Assembly (NCBI RefSeq): GCF_004342725.1
Contig: NZ_SMCP01000005.1
Coordinates: 1 to 64,000, forward strand
Direction of reading: 5' to 3'
Origin: Testudinibacter aquarius
Lineage (GTDB): Bacteria > Pseudomonadota > Gammaproteobacteria > Enterobacterales > Pasteurellaceae
DNA: 64,000 nt
A program made the translations under genes and the position numbers. Under the pieces are notes generated by a model that saw only the letters and a program-made list of their open reading frames with translations, had not been told where the DNA came from and did no database searches. Position 1 is the first letter of the stretch; every line of letters starts with the position of its first letter. Positions 47,273 to 58,093 of this stretch are shown here, piece after piece.

Positions 47273-49379
47273 TATTATCGAACGCATCAATGCCAACCGT
47301 CTCTGGACATTCCCCGGCGGTATTCACCCCGCCGAGATGAAATCCCAATCCAATCAGAAAAAAATTGGACGGATTGCCTACGGCGAACAACGCGGTGAAC
47401 GCTTTTATATTCCGCTGAAACAGCATGTCGGTGAAGCCGCGGAACTGCTGGTTAATATCGGTGACAAGGTGCTAAAGGGGCAAGCGTTGACCCACAGCCA
47501 AAATTTCAGCAAGCTGCCGGTTCATGCACCGACATCCGGGAAAATTATTGATATCGGCAATTATCCCGCTAACCACCCATCAGGCTTGTCCGAACCTATT
47601 TTAGTCTTGGAAGCCGACGGTGCCGATCAGTGGCGTGACCGCACTTTAGCTGATGATTTTATGTCATTCAGCACAGAGCAACTGCTCACCCGTCTTTATC
47701 AAGCCGGCATCGCCGGTCTTGGCGGTGCCGTTTTTCCCAGCGCCAATAAAATCCGTCATGTCACCAGCGGCATTAAATTGTTGATTATCAACGGTGCCGA
47801 ATGTGAACCTTATATCACCTGTGATGATCGCCTCATGCAAGATTATACCCCGGAAATGCTGGAAGGTATCCGAATTCTGCGCTATTTGACCCGTCCGGAA
47901 AAGGTAATTTTTGCGATTGAAGATAATAAACCCGCAGCGATTCAAGCGGTCAAACACGCCTTACAAGGCGCAAATGATATCGATCTACGGGTGATTCCGA
48001 CGATTTATCCCTCTGGTGCGTCTAAACAGCTGATTCAAGTTTTAACCGGGCTGGAAGTACCAAAAAATGCCCGTTCTTCTTCCCTAGGGATTTTAATGCA
48101 TAATGTCGGCACTGCTTTTGCAATTAAAAGAGCGGTGCTTGACGACGAGCCATTAATTGAACGGGTTGTGACCTTAACCGGTGATAAAATCCCACAACCA
48201 CGCAATTACTGGATTCGATTAGGGACGCCGATTGCTGCCTTGCTTAAACAGGTCAATTATCAGTCAGACTCTCGTCTACCAATCTTTGTTGGTGGCCCGA
48301 TGATGGGCTATATTCTGCCGAATCCGCAAGCACCGGTCACCAAAATGACCAACTGCCTGATTGCACCGGATCATTTCGAATATGCGCCACCTCCGCCGGA
48401 ACAGAGCTGTATCCGTTGTTCCAGCTGTTCTGATGCCTGCCCGGTACAACTGCTGCCACAGCAATTATATTGGTTTGCACGCAGTGAAGATCATGAAAAA
48501 TCTGAACAATATGATCTCAGCTCCTGTATTGAATGCGGGGTCTGCGCCTATGTTTGTCCGAGCAATATTCCGCTGATTCAATATTTTCGTCAGGAAAAAG
48601 CCAAAATTGCTGAGATTAAACACAAAGAACGCTTAGCGGAAGAAGCCAAAGTGCGGTTTGAACAGCGTGAAGCCCGTTTGTTGAAAGAGAAACAGCAGCG
48701 CGAATTGCGAGCACAACAGGCGGCAGAAAAACGCCGGCAAGAAATTGCGCAACAAAAAGGGCAAGATCCGGTCAAAGCCGCTCTTGAACGTTTGAAAGCT
48801 AAAAAAGCCGCACAAGCGGACAGTGAAACCCAAACTCATCCGACACCACAATCCATTATCACCGACAATGGAGAAGTTGTACCGGACAATCGTGCCTTGA
48901 TCGCACAACGTAAAGCGCTACGTCAGGCGCGGGAACAAGCGCAACAAACGAGATCTGAAAGTGCGGTTGCCAACCAGCATGGCGATCCAAAAAACGATGC
49001 AAACAGCGATAAAAAGAGCAATGAAGCACAACCAAAATCTGCCGCTGTTGCCGCCGCTATTGCCCGTGCTAAAGCCAAAAAAGTTGCCACTCAATCGGTA
49101 AACCCAACTTCAAACAGTGAAGAAAATAAACCAAGTGCGTTCAGCGAAAGCGATGACCCGCGCAAAGCGGCTGTTGCCGACGCCATTGCCCGAGCCAAAG
49201 CTAAAAAAGCGGCCACTCAATCAGTAAATCCAACTTCAAACCGCGAAGAAAATAAGCCAAGTGCGGTCAGCGAAAGCGATGACCCGCGCAAAGCCGCTGT
49301 TGCCGCTGCGATTGCCCGTGCCAAAGCCAAAAAAGTGGCGCAACAAAATAGTGCTATCAGCAATATTGAAAAATTATAG
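47265..49379 (+). CDS. rsxC: Electron transport complex subunit RsxC
   Basis: About 704 residues. N-terminal RnfC barrel ([17 protein letters not shown]), the flavin/NADH-binding section, and two 4Fe-4S motifs, [12 protein letters not shown] and [15 protein letters not shown] 47265 overlaps rsxB by eight bases and matches the family; an upstream in-frame start at 47214 is rejected. From residue 593 the C-tail holds tandem repeats of 42 residues ([14 protein letters not shown]..., 2.4 copies), an Ala/Lys-rich stretch of varied length in homologues. NADH-binding subunit of the RSX complex. Confidence 0.95.
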   Translation: MSDIIERINANRLWTFPGGIHPAEMKSQSNQKKIGRIAYGEQRGERFYIPLKQHVGEAAELLVNIGDKVLKGQALTHSQNFSKLPVHAPTSGKIIDIGNYPANHPSGLSEPILVLEADGADQWRDRTLADDFMSFSTEQLLTRLYQAGIAGLGGAVFPSANKIRHVTSGIKLLIINGAECEPYITCDDRLMQDYTPEMLEGIRILRYLTRPEKVIFAIEDNKPAAIQAVKHALQGANDIDLRVIPTIYPSGASKQLIQVLTGLEVPKNARSSSLGILMHNVGTAFAIKRAVLDDEPLIERVVTLTGDKIPQPRNYWIRLGTPIAALLKQVNYQSDSRLPIFVGGPMMGYILPNPQAPVTKMTNCLIAPDHFEYAPPPPEQSCIRCSSCSDACPVQLLPQQLYWFARSEDHEKSEQYDLSSCIECGVCAYVCPSNIPLIQYFRQEKAKIAEIKHKERLAEEAKVRFEQREARLLKEKQQRELRAQQAAEKRRQEIAQQKGQDPVKAALERLKAKKAAQADSETQTHPTPQSIITDNGEVVPDNRALIAQRKALRQAREQAQQTRSESAVANQHGDPKNDANSDKKSNEAQPKSAAVAAAIARAKAKKVATQSVNPTSNSEENKPSAFSESDDPRKAAVADAIARAKAKKAATQSVNPTSNREENKPSAVSESDDPRKAAVAAAIARAKAKKVAQQNSAISNIEKL
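49041..49349 (+). repeat. 126-base tandem repeat in rsxC
   Basis: Copies at 49041-49166, 49167-49292 and a partial copy at 49293-49349 encode the 42-residue unit. The first copy has AAGTGCGTT (49133) where the second has the full uptake signal AAGTGCGGT (49259), so the copies have diverged at this site by one base. Confidence 0.85.
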
Positions 49380-49387
49380 GGAAAAAT

Positions 49388-50467
49388 ATGTTTAAAATGA
49401 CCAGTTCCCCGCATACACACTCCAGCAATTTGACTGCCCGTTTTATGTTGTGGGTGATTGCTGCAATGCTGCCTGCTATTGCTGTGCAGTTGTATTATTT
49501 TGGCGTGGGTGTGCTGATTCAAATCGTATTGGCAGCCAGTTTTGCCTACGCCTTAGAACTCCTGGTTACACTGTTGCGCCGCAAACCCATTTTCTTTTAT
49601 GTTGCCGATTTTAGTGTGATTTTAACGGCCTTAATTTTGGCAGTCGCAATTCCGCCCTACGCCCCTTACTGGATTATTTTAATCGGTACTTTTTGTGCCG
49701 TGATTCTTGGCAAACATGTGTATGGCGGCTTAGGGCAAAACCCATTTAACCCGGCGATGGTCGGTTATGTGGTGCTATTGATCTCCTTCCCATTGCAAAT
49801 GACCAGTTGGATGCCACCAATTAGCTTATTACATGAGCCTCCGACTTGGAATGACGCTATCAGCCTGATTTTCAATGACCTCAGCAGCGACGGTTATTCA
49901 TTGTTGCAGCTGGTGGGCACCATTGACGGTATCAGTCAAGCAACTCCGCTGGATTCAATCAAGAGCGGTTTGCACAATCAGCAATCCCTGAACAACATTC
50001 TGCACTCACCCATTTTCAGCCACGGCCGCTGGGGCAATTTTTTGGGTAACGGCTGGTGGCAACTCAACCTAGCATTCTTGCTCGGTGGTTTGTTATTGCT
50101 TTGGAAAAAAATTATTCATTGGCAAATTCCGATCGCACTTTTACTCAGTTTAACCCTGCTTAGTGCAGCAAACTGGTTGCTGGCACCACAGCTCGCACTA
50201 AACCCGCTAGCACAACTGCTGAGCGGAGCCACTATGTTCTGCGCTTTCTTTATCGCCACCGATCCGGTGACGGCGTCAATCACCCCGAAAGGCAAGCTGG
50301 TATTTGGTGCGTTAGTGGGTTTTTTAATCTATATTATTCGCTACTATGGCAACTACCCCGACGCTGTCGCCTTTGCGATTTTGCTTGCCAATATCAGTGT
50401 GCCGTTAATCGATCACTACACCCGACCACGCGTTTACGGTTACCGGGTCAATAACCTAAACAAATAG
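49388..50467 (+). CDS. rsxD: Electron transport complex subunit RsxD
   Basis: A 359-residue membrane protein (E. coli 352) with about nine hydrophobic segments. Carries covalent FMN on a threonine in the S/T-GAT region near residue 185 ([14 protein letters not shown]), and the conserved [17 protein letters not shown]. Coupled to ion translocation. Starts eight bases after rsxC and is followed nine bases later by rsxG. Confidence 0.95.
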   Translation: MFKMTSSPHTHSSNLTARFMLWVIAAMLPAIAVQLYYFGVGVLIQIVLAASFAYALELLVTLLRRKPIFFYVADFSVILTALILAVAIPPYAPYWIILIGTFCAVILGKHVYGGLGQNPFNPAMVGYVVLLISFPLQMTSWMPPISLLHEPPTWNDAISLIFNDLSSDGYSLLQLVGTIDGISQATPLDSIKSGLHNQQSLNNILHSPIFSHGRWGNFLGNGWWQLNLAFLLGGLLLLWKKIIHWQIPIALLLSLTLLSAANWLLAPQLALNPLAQLLSGATMFCAFFIATDPVTASITPKGKLVFGALVGFLIYIIRYYGNYPDAVAFAILLANISVPLIDHYTRPRVYGYRVNNLNK

Positions 50468-50476
50468 GAACGAACG

Positions 50477-51097
50477 ATGTTAAAAACCACGTTTCGATCT
50501 GCCGTTATTTTGGCATTTGTCGCACTGCTCTGCACCGCACTTTCAATCGGTGTTTTTCTGTTGACCCGTGATCGTATTCAAAATGCAGCATTAAACCAGC
50601 AGCGGCAGCTGCTAAGCCAAGTGATTCCGGCTGATTATTTTGATAATGCCTTAATCGACGCTTGTGTCGTGCCGGATCAAAAGCGTTACCCGTTTTTAAA
50701 AACGATTTATATCGCCCGAAAACAGGGAGAAATCAGTGCATATGCAATAAAAGCCATTACCAATCAAGGTTATTCCGGACGAATCGAGATTTTGCTCGGC
50801 ATCCGCCCTGACGGAAAAGTGTTGGGTGTGCGGGTGTTAAATCACAAAGAAACCCCGGGCTTAGGCGACAAAATTGAGGCTGAGAAATCCGATTGGATCT
50901 ACAATTTTGATCAGCAGCTGTTCTCTCTGGAAAACCAGCAGCAATGGGCGGTGAAAAAAGACGGTGGTAAGTTCGATCAGTTTGCCGGTGCCACCATCAC
51001 CCCAAGAGCGGTTGTTAATGCGGTAAAGCAAGCGGCGCTAACGGTTATCACCGACTTCAAACAATCGCCGGTAACACAATTTCCAGCTTGTGATTAA
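50477..51097 (+). CDS. rsxG: Electron transport complex subunit RsxG
   Basis: A 206-residue membrane-anchored periplasmic flavoprotein (E. coli 206). N-terminal anchor ([21 protein letters not shown]), FMN-binding domain with [24 protein letters not shown] and the flavin-attachment site AGATIT, where threonine bears the FMN. Between rsxD and rsxE in the conserved order. Confidence 0.96.
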   Translation: MLKTTFRSAVILAFVALLCTALSIGVFLLTRDRIQNAALNQQRQLLSQVIPADYFDNALIDACVVPDQKRYPFLKTIYIARKQGEISAYAIKAITNQGYSGRIEILLGIRPDGKVLGVRVLNHKETPGLGDKIEAEKSDWIYNFDQQLFSLENQQQWAVKKDGGKFDQFAGATITPRAVVNAVKQAALTVITDFKQSPVTQFPACD

Positions 51098-51108
51098 GAG
51101 GAAGAAAT

Positions 51109-51813
51109 ATGTCTGAAACCACAGTAAAAAACAGCCTTGGCGAAATTGAAATTCATGATATTACGCCAGCCGTTAGCAACACTGATTGGCAAGGAATTTT
51201 TCGTCAAGGTTTGTGGGATAACAATTCGACCCTAGTTCAATTGCTCGGGCTTTGCCCGCTGTTGGCGGTTTCGAACAGTGTTACCCACGCACTTGGGTTA
51301 GGCTTGGCAACCATGCTGGTGCTAATCTGCACCAATTCCATCGTTTCACTGTGCCGCCGCGCGATTCCGCACGCAATCCGAATCCCGATTTATGTGATGA
51401 TTATTGCTGCGACTGTCACCGGCGTGCAATTATTAATGAATGCTTTTGTCTATGACTTGTATTTAGCCTTGGGAATTTTCATCCCGTTGATTGTCACCAA
51501 CTGTATCGTGATCGGGCGCGCTGAAGCTTTTGCCAGTAAAAATGCAGTATTGCCATCAATGTTTGACGGATTTTCGATGGGGCTTGGCATGACGTGCAGC
51601 CTGTTTGTACTGGGCGCAATGCGAGAAATTTTAGGCAGCGGCACGCTATTTGCCGGATTGGATCAACTGTTCGGCAGCTGGGCGAAGGCACTTCGCCTTG
51701 AGATTCTGCATGTCGATACCAGCTTTCTGTTGGCAATTCTGCCGCCGGGGGCTTTTATCGGCTTGGGCTTAATCTTGGCGCTGAAAAACCTGATCGATAA
51801 TAAAAAAGGATAA
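51109..51813 (+). CDS. rsxE: Electron transport complex subunit RsxE
   Basis: A 234-residue membrane protein (E. coli 231) with [20 protein letters not shown] and [19 protein letters not shown], the mirror motifs of RsxA that supply cysteine ligands. Ends at TAA, whose last base starts the uptake signal preceding nth. Completes rsxABCDGE. Confidence 0.97.
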   Translation: MSETTVKNSLGEIEIHDITPAVSNTDWQGIFRQGLWDNNSTLVQLLGLCPLLAVSNSVTHALGLGLATMLVLICTNSIVSLCRRAIPHAIRIPIYVMIIAATVTGVQLLMNAFVYDLYLALGIFIPLIVTNCIVIGRAEAFASKNAVLPSMFDGFSMGLGMTCSLFVLGAMREILGSGTLFAGLDQLFGSWAKALRLEILHVDTSFLLAILPPGAFIGLGLILALKNLIDNKKG

Positions 51814-51821
51814 AGTGCGGT
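51813..51821 (+). other. Uptake signal filling the rsxE-nth gap
   Basis: AAGTGCGGT begins on the last base of the rsxE stop and ends on the base before the nth ATG. It occupies the entire eight-base intergenic region, so the nth ribosome-binding site, if any, is the AAAGGA within the rsxE end at about 13 bases. Confidence 0.85.
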
Positions 51822-52457
51822 ATGAATCAGCAAAAACGAATTGAAATTCTGACACGCCTGCGTGACGCCAACCCCAAACCGACCACCGAACTCAACTTCA
51901 GCTCACCATTCGAGCTGTTGATTGCGGTGATTTTATCGGCGCAAGCGACCGATAAAGGGGTCAATAAAGCGACTGATAAGCTGTTTCCGGTTGCTAATAC
52001 GGCACAAGCAATTTGGGATTTAGGCGTAGATGGCTTAAAGGAATACATCAAAACCATTGGGTTATATAACAGCAAAGCAGAAAATGTGATTAAAACCTGC
52101 CGCTTACTGTTGGATCTGCACCACGGCGAAGTGCCGGAGTCACGCGAAGCGCTGGAAGCACTGCCCGGTGTTGGACGGAAAACGGCAAATGTGGTGCTGA
52201 ATACTGCTTTTGGTTGGCCGACTATCGCTGTCGATACCCACATTTTTCGTGTTTCAAATCGTACCAACTTTGCCCCCGGTAAAGACGTGGTAAAAGTAGA
52301 AGAAAAACTGCTGAAAGTCGTACCAAAAGAATTCAAAGTTGACGTACACCACTGGCTGATTCTGCACGGCCGCTATACCTGCATCGCCCGCAAACCCCGC
52401 TGTGGCGCCTGTATTATCGAAGATTTGTGTGAATTCAAAGACAAAACCGAATATTAA
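51822..52457 (+). CDS. nth: Endonuclease III
   Basis: A 211-residue HhH-GPD DNA glycosylase/AP lyase (E. coli 211). Catalytic K120 in LPGVGRKTANV and D138 in AVDTHIFR; the 4Fe-4S cysteines are C187, C194, C197 and C203. It removes oxidised pyrimidines. It is the last gene after rsxE, as in E. coli, eight bases apart. Confidence 0.98.
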   Translation: MNQQKRIEILTRLRDANPKPTTELNFSSPFELLIAVILSAQATDKGVNKATDKLFPVANTAQAIWDLGVDGLKEYIKTIGLYNSKAENVIKTCRLLLDLHHGEVPESREALEALPGVGRKTANVVLNTAFGWPTIAVDTHIFRVSNRTNFAPGKDVVKVEEKLLKVVPKEFKVDVHHWLILHGRYTCIARKPRCGACIIEDLCEFKDKTEY

Positions 52458-52466
52458 TACGAATAG

Positions 52467-52487
52467 AAGTGCGGTCTGACCGCACTT
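52467..52487. terminator. Paired uptake signals forming a hairpin after nth
   Basis: AAGTGCGGT (52467-52475) and ACCGCACTT (52479-52487) face each other over a three-base loop, ten bases after the nth stop. No T-tract beyond TTTGAA. Likely terminator between convergent nth and riboflavin synthase. Confidence 0.7.
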
Positions 52488-52503
52488 TGAATATAAACCA
52501 CAG

Positions 52504-53112
52504 CTACTTTCTGTCTAAATAGCGTTCCACCGTATCCACAACTGCCTGAGTTTGCGAGTCAATTTCAATATTGACTTTATCACCGATTTTTTTCTGTCCG
52601 ATAATGGTTCGTTGCAGAGTTTCCGGAATTAGATTGACGCAAAAACGGCTGTCTTCCACTGCGCCAATAGTCAAACTGATGCCGTCAATCGCAACATAAC
52701 CTTTGGTCAAAATATATTTAATCAACTGCGGTTGTTGCAGTTGAAACCAAATTTGATAGTTGTTCTCCGTTTCGATAATCCGTTCGATGAATACCATGCT
52801 GTACACATGACCGGAAAGCATATGCCCGCCGATTTCATCACCGATTTTCATCGCACGCTCGATATTAATTTCGTCTCCCGGCTGCAAATCCCCCAGATTG
52901 GTGATCCGCAAAGTCTCCTGCATCAGATCAAAACTCAGCAAATCGCCGTCAATTTGGGTCACGGTCAAACATACCCCGTTATGCGCTACCGAAGCGCCCA
53001 GTTTCAGCCCGTCCAATAAATCCGACGGCATTTTGATGATGTGGGTTTTAAAATCTTTTTTTGTTTCAATTGATTCAATTCGGGCTTTACCCTGTATAAT
53101 GCCTGTAAACAT
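52504..53112 (-). CDS. ribE: Riboflavin synthase alpha subunit
   Basis: A 202-residue protein with two homologous lumazine-binding barrels: MFTGIIQG...[11 protein letters not shown] and [11 protein letters not shown]...[13 protein letters not shown] (E. coli RibC is 213). Converts two 6,7-dimethyl-8-ribityllumazines into riboflavin. No FMN riboswitch is seen in the 80-base leader. Divergent from mdtK, the order of E. coli ribC-mdtK. The symbol ribC is used in E. coli. Confidence 0.96.
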   Translation of the reverse strand: MFTGIIQGKARIESIETKKDFKTHIIKMPSDLLDGLKLGASVAHNGVCLTVTQIDGDLLSFDLMQETLRITNLGDLQPGDEINIERAMKIGDEIGGHMLSGHVYSMVFIERIIETENNYQIWFQLQQPQLIKYILTKGYVAIDGISLTIGAVEDSRFCVNLIPETLQRTIIGQKKIGDKVNIEIDSQTQAVVDTVERYLDRK

Positions 53113-53192
53113 ATTTGCTCTCTTGGATTAGTCATTATTCAAATTAACGTTCAGATTATAAATCTTTTTCCTAAATTAGGCAGAATTTATTT

Positions 53193-54590
53193 ATGCTAAA
53201 GTTCACTGCAAACGGTCAGCACCGTATAGAAATGCGACAATTAATTAAAATCGCCTTACCGATTTTGATCGCACAAATTGCGCAAAGTTCGATGGGGATG
53301 ATCGATACGATTATGGCAGGGCGTGTCAGTGCCGCTGACATGGCGGCCATTTCCATCGGTGCATCCATCTGGTTTCCGTTGGTGCTGTTCGGGCATGGAT
53401 TGCTGCTGGCGCTGCCGCCAACCATCGCTTATCTCAACGGTTCAGGACAACGCAAACGGATCGCCCATCAAGTGCGGCAAGGCATCTGGATCGTACTGTT
53501 GATCAGCATACCCCTGTTTGCTTTAATCTATAACAGTTATGTTATTGTTGATTTTATGGGAATGGAGCCACGCTTAGCGACAATCTCCAGCCAATATTTA
53601 CAAGCAATGGCATTCGGCATCGTACCCTATTTGTTGATGATCAACTTTCGCGGTTTAAATGACGGCTTGGCAAAAACCAAACCGGCGATGGTGATCGGTT
53701 TTATTGGTTTGTTGCTAAATATTCCACTGAACTATATTTTTATCTATGGCAAATTGGGGCTGCCGGCATTTGGTGCCGTGGGTTGTGGAATCGCTACCGC
53801 ACTGGTCAATTGGCTGATGATGTTGATGATTTTGATCTACTGCTACCGCGCAAAAAATCAAAAAGACTTAAAATTATTCCCAAAACTTTTAGAAAAACCC
53901 GACTGGTTGACGCTGCGTAAACTACTCAATTTAGGCGTACCGATTGCGCTGACACTATGTGCTGAAGTCACTTTGTTTACCATTGTCTCACTGTTGATTG
54001 CTCCACTGGGTGCCAATGTGGTTGCCAGCCACCAAATCACCCTGCAAACCAGTTCGTTTATCTTTATGTTGCCACTCTCAATTTCGATGGCAACGACTAT
54101 TTTAGTCGGGCAGCGCTTGGGGGAACAAAATGTCGAAGGTGCGAAACAAGTCAGCTACAGCGCACTGGGGCTGGGGCTGATTGTTGCCGCTGCCACAGCG
54201 ATTTTAACGTTGTTGTTCCGTAGCCAAATTTCCCAGATTTTTGTCAGCGATCAAGAGGTTATTGCGATGGCGTCTTTCTTGCTGCTGTTTGCTGCGGCTT
54301 ATCAAATTCCCGACAGTATCCAAGTGATCGCTGGTGGTGCGCTGCGTGCCTATAAAGACACCAAAGCGATTTTGATAATCTCATTACTGTGCTATTGGGT
54401 GATCGGTATGCCGGTGGGCTACATCAGCGGCTTAACCGACTGGCTTGGTACTCCTTTGGCAGCGCAAGGCTTTTGGATCGGTTTTGTATTATGCTTGACC
54501 TTTGCATCGGTTTTCTTACTGCTACGTCTACGCCAAATCCAGCGCATTCCGGCAACCGCACTTTTAGCACATTTAGAACGAATTAAATAA
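53193..54590 (+). CDS. mdtK: Multidrug/Na+ antiporter of the MATE family (MdtK/NorM)
   Basis: A 465-residue MATE exporter with twelve membrane segments (E. coli MdtK 457). Conserved parts are [40 protein letters not shown] and [21 protein letters not shown]. Exports cationic drugs, norfloxacin and dyes by Na+ or H+ exchange. ATG 53193; an internal ATG at 53232 ([11 protein letters not shown]) would also fit. An uptake signal lies in the C-terminal end. Confidence 0.95.
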   Translation: MLKFTANGQHRIEMRQLIKIALPILIAQIAQSSMGMIDTIMAGRVSAADMAAISIGASIWFPLVLFGHGLLLALPPTIAYLNGSGQRKRIAHQVRQGIWIVLLISIPLFALIYNSYVIVDFMGMEPRLATISSQYLQAMAFGIVPYLLMINFRGLNDGLAKTKPAMVIGFIGLLLNIPLNYIFIYGKLGLPAFGAVGCGIATALVNWLMMLMILIYCYRAKNQKDLKLFPKLLEKPDWLTLRKLLNLGVPIALTLCAEVTLFTIVSLLIAPLGANVVASHQITLQTSSFIFMLPLSISMATTILVGQRLGEQNVEGAKQVSYSALGLGLIVAAATAILTLLFRSQISQIFVSDQEVIAMASFLLLFAAAYQIPDSIQVIAGGALRAYKDTKAILIISLLCYWVIGMPVGYISGLTDWLGTPLAAQGFWIGFVLCLTFASVFLLLRLRQIQRIPATALLAHLERIK

Positions 54591-54601
54591 TCGGAGGAAA
54601 A

Positions 54602-55642
54602 ATGAAACCTATCATTAACGTTGCTATTGCCGGCTTTGGTATGTCGGCGCAAGTTTTTCATGTCCCTTTTTTACTGATTGACCCACGTTTTAAGATTAAA
54701 AAGGTGTTTGAACGTAGCGGTGAAAAATCCAAACAGAAAATTCCTGATGTGGAAGTGGTACGGGATTTTGCTGAACTGTTAACCGATGAGATTGATCTGG
54801 TGATTATCACCACCCCAAATTTAACGCATTATCCGTTGGCAAAACAAGCTATTCAAGCGGGCAAGCATGTCATAGTGGAAAAACCAGTCAGTGTCACGAC
54901 TGAGCAAGTTGCTGAATTAGGTCAATTGGCTGGCGAAACCGGTATTATTGTATCCCCTTACCAAAACCGCCGCTGGGATAGTGGCTTTCAAGCAGTTAAA
55001 AATATCATCGCCAATAATCTGATTGGCGATATAGTGGACTATCAAGTGCGGTATGACCGCTACAGCGCCAACAAAAATCCGAAAGCATGGAAAGAGACCG
55101 GCGAAAAAGGCACTGGCTTAGTCTACGATTTAGGGGTACATTTATTGGATCATGCGGTGGATACTTTCGGTATGCCACAAGCACTGTTTGCTGATATTCG
55201 CTATCAACACGAGGGCGCTGTGAGCGATGATAACTTCCAAATTTATCTGTATTACCCTCAATTAAAAGTGGAACTGGCCGCCAGTAAATATGTGCGGGAA
55301 AAAGCACCGCACCTTGCTCTACATGGTCGTCACGGATCATATCTGAAACAAACCATGGATATTCAAGAATCCAGATTAGCGCAAGGCATCGCACCGTGCG
55401 GCAACTGGAATCTGGAAGATGAAGCTGATTGGGGTATACTCAACACCGATCTCAACGGCATCCACTTTCGTGGCAAAATCGAATCCCCCGCCATGAGTTA
55501 TGCTGCCTATTATGACAATATCTACGCTGCCATTACCGCCAATGCCCCGCTGATCGTCACCATAGCACAAGTAACAAAAGTGATGGCATTACTGGAAAAA
55601 TGCTTTGAAAGTGCAACGTTACGCAAAGTGGTGGAGGTTTAA
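54602..55642 (+). CDS. ydgJ: Gfo/Idh/MocA-family oxidoreductase, YdgJ-like
   Basis: A 346-residue NAD(P)-dependent oxidoreductase (E. coli YdgJ 346). N-terminal Rossmann fold (VAIAGFGMSAQVFHVPFL) with the EKPVSVT catalytic lysine, and a C-terminal alpha/beta domain (YQNRRWDSGFQ). Substrate, likely a sugar or inositol, unknown. Starts 11 bases after mdtK with GGAGG, so may be co-transcribed. Confidence 0.9.
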   Translation: MKPIINVAIAGFGMSAQVFHVPFLLIDPRFKIKKVFERSGEKSKQKIPDVEVVRDFAELLTDEIDLVIITTPNLTHYPLAKQAIQAGKHVIVEKPVSVTTEQVAELGQLAGETGIIVSPYQNRRWDSGFQAVKNIIANNLIGDIVDYQVRYDRYSANKNPKAWKETGEKGTGLVYDLGVHLLDHAVDTFGMPQALFADIRYQHEGAVSDDNFQIYLYYPQLKVELAASKYVREKAPHLALHGRHGSYLKQTMDIQESRLAQGIAPCGNWNLEDEADWGILNTDLNGIHFRGKIESPAMSYAAYYDNIYAAITANAPLIVTIAQVTKVMALLEKCFESATLRKVVEV

Positions 55643-55695
55643 AAATTAAGCTGAAAAATAGGTTGGGTATTTTTAAAGCCTGAATTGTTAGGGTG

Positions 55696-56178
55696 CTAAA
55701 GATCTTCAATCACATGGTCGAACCATTCAATCACGTCTGCTTCATGAATGCCGTTTTGGATAGGAATTCCCGCGAGCTTAACAGAGTTGGGATCGCGGGA
55801 AATCAATGGGTGCCAGTCAAACAGTGGTTTGTTTTCATATAACAAGCGGTAGGCGCAAGTTTTCGGCAGCCAGCTGAAATCCGGTAGGTTTTGTTTGGTG
55901 AGTTTGGTGCAATCTTCTTCCAGTTCAAAACGGCGAGGATAATTGCAGCATTTTCCGCTGGTGAGATCCAATTGATTGCAGGCAATTCGGGTAAAATAGA
56001 TGCGCTCGTGTTTGCCGTAGCCGTCAAGAATCTTGCGATAGCAGCATAAACCGCACCCGTCGCATAACGCTTCCCACTCCTGATCGTTCATTTCTAGCAA
56101 GGATTTCGTTTGCCAAAACCGCTCTTTCATTTGCTTCCTTTCTAATTTTGCCAAATTTTCTGCCAAAAAGTCAGTCAA
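55696..56178 (-). CDS. ycgN: YcgN-family cysteine-cluster protein (UPF0260)
   Basis: A 160-residue protein (E. coli YcgN 153) with the cysteine motif DGCGLCCYRK near residue 40 and further Cys in RIACNQLDLTSGKCCNYP, CTKL and KTCAYRLL, suggesting metal or Fe-S binding. Function unknown. Start may be MKERFW at residue 17 (56130) rather than 56178. Followed by a terminator shared with glnS. Confidence 0.85.
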   Translation of the reverse strand: MTDFLAENLAKLERKQMKERFWQTKSLLEMNDQEWEALCDGCGLCCYRKILDGYGKHERIYFTRIACNQLDLTSGKCCNYPRRFELEEDCTKLTKQNLPDFSWLPKTCAYRLLYENKPLFDWHPLISRDPNSVKLAGIPIQNGIHEADVIEWFDHVIEDL

Positions 56179-56182
56179 TAAA

Positions 56183-56210
56183 AAACAGGCATGATAACCG
56201 ATGCCTGTTT
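56183..56210 (-). terminator. Terminator of glnS
   Basis: AAACAGGCAT and ATGCCTGTTT (56183-56192, 56201-56210) form a ten-base stem; the minus strand continues TTTTATTG. It lies 20 bases after the glnS stop. Confidence 0.88.
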
Positions 56211-56230
56211 GATAACTTACGATTTATCGC

Positions 56231-57913
56231 TTAAAAATCGGCACTCTCTTTTAAGCTGACCGTCAAATTGAACACCAGCTTACCCGGAGCGGAATCTTTG
56301 CTGTCGGCACAGAAATAGCCTTCCCGTTCAAACTGATACGCCTGTTCGGCTTTGGCATCGGCAAGGCTTGCCTCGACAACGCCGTGTACGACTTTCAATG
56401 AATTCGGATTTAACACCGCTAAAATATCTTCTGCTGCGCCCGGGTTGCTGACGCTGAACAGGCGATCGTATAAACGGAATTCAGCCGTGTGATTGTTCGC
56501 TGCCGAAACCCAATGGATTACGCCTTTCACTTTGCGCCCGTCGCTTGGGTTTTTGCCTAACGTTTGCGGATCGTAGCTGCAATACAGCGTGGTGATATTG
56601 CCGTCGGCATCTTTTTCGACACGTTCCGCCTTGATCACATACGCATTACGCAACCGCACTTCTTTGCCTAACACCAAGCGTTTATATTTTTTATTGGCTT
56701 CTTCACGGAAATCCGCTTGATCAATATAAATTTCACGACCAAATGGCAATTGGCGCTCGCCCAGTTCAGGACGGTTCGGGTGATTTGGTGCACTGATCCA
56801 CTCGTTGTCAGCATCATAGTTTTCAATCACCACTTTCAACGGATTCAACACCGCCATGGCACGTGGCGCATTGATGTTGAGGTCATCACGGATACAGGCT
56901 TCCAAAGCACTGAACTCCACGGTATTGTCCTGTTTGGTCACGCCGATACGTTCGCAAAATTCACGCAGCGAAGCCGGAGTATAACCACGGCGACGCAAAC
57001 CGGAAATGGTTGGCATCCGCGGGTCGTTCCAACCATCCACTACGTTATCGGTCACCAGTTGCAACAGTTTACGTTTTGAGGTCAGCGTACTTTCCAGATT
57101 CAAGCGCGAAAATTCGTATTGGTGCGGCAGTGGGCGTTCAATCGAGATATTTTCTAATACCCAGTCATACAAACGGCGGTTGTCTTGAAATTCCAAGGTA
57201 CATAACGAGTGGCTGATCCGCTCAATCGCATCGGAAATGCAGTGGGTGAAATCGTACATCGGATAGATACACCATTTATCTGCAGTTTGGTGGTGGTGGG
57301 CGAATTTGATCCGATACAACACCGGATCACGCATCACCATAAACGGCGATGCCATATCAATTTTGGCACGCAAACACGCTTCACCTTCGGCAAAACCGCC
57401 ATCACGCATTTTTTCAAATAAAGTGCGGTTCTCTTCAATCGAACGATCACGATACGGACTATTTTTGCCCGCTTCGGTCAACGTGCCGCGATATTCACGA
57501 ATCTGCTCTGGCGACAATTCATCAACATACGCCAAGCCTTTCTCAATCAATTCAAGTGCGTAGCCATACAGTTGATCGAAATAATCCGAGGCATAGCGCA
57601 CCTCGCCCTGCCATTTGAAACCGAGCCATTCCACGTCTTGTTTGATCGAATCGACATATTCCACGTCTTCTTTCACCGGATTGGTGTCATCAAAGCGCAG
57701 GTTGCATAAACCTTGATAATCTCTAGCAATACCGAAATTCAAACAAATCGATTTGGCGTGTCCGATATGCAGGTAGCCGTTCGGCTCCGGCGGAAAACGG
57801 GTGTAAACCGTTTCAACCTTACCCTGCGCCAAATCTTCATCGATAATATGGCGGATAAAATTAGACGGTCGGTGTTCTGCTTCATGCACAGCAGCAGTTT
57901 CAGGTTGGCTCAT
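56231..57913 (-). CDS. glnS: Glutaminyl-tRNA synthetase
   Basis: A 560-residue class Ib enzyme (E. coli 554). HIGH motif at 49-52 in [12 protein letters not shown]; the KMSKS site is replaced by TLTSKRK followed by [16 protein letters not shown]. Anticodon-binding barrels in the C-terminal half. Divergent from macA across 180 bases that hold no gene. Confidence 0.98.
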   Translation of the reverse strand: MSQPETAAVHEAEHRPSNFIRHIIDEDLAQGKVETVYTRFPPEPNGYLHIGHAKSICLNFGIARDYQGLCNLRFDDTNPVKEDVEYVDSIKQDVEWLGFKWQGEVRYASDYFDQLYGYALELIEKGLAYVDELSPEQIREYRGTLTEAGKNSPYRDRSIEENRTLFEKMRDGGFAEGEACLRAKIDMASPFMVMRDPVLYRIKFAHHHQTADKWCIYPMYDFTHCISDAIERISHSLCTLEFQDNRRLYDWVLENISIERPLPHQYEFSRLNLESTLTSKRKLLQLVTDNVVDGWNDPRMPTISGLRRRGYTPASLREFCERIGVTKQDNTVEFSALEACIRDDLNINAPRAMAVLNPLKVVIENYDADNEWISAPNHPNRPELGERQLPFGREIYIDQADFREEANKKYKRLVLGKEVRLRNAYVIKAERVEKDADGNITTLYCSYDPQTLGKNPSDGRKVKGVIHWVSAANNHTAEFRLYDRLFSVSNPGAAEDILAVLNPNSLKVVHGVVEASLADAKAEQAYQFEREGYFCADSKDSAPGKLVFNLTVSLKESADF

Positions 57914-58093
57914 AGCACTTCCTTAAATAATAAATCTGAATAGAAAATTAGTCTATTCTACACGCTTTAGCGACGGAAAAAAACCGTTACCGCAATTCCG
58001 TCCCTCTCCGATTTTTTAAGCTCTTCTTAAGAAATTAATGCTATAGTGAGTACACTTATAAAATTCACAAAATAGTCTTGGCATAATCACCCC

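Noticed and set aside
53113-53192. Possible FMN riboswitch before riboflavin synthase
   Set aside because: The leader is only 80 bases and lacks the conserved RFN motifs.
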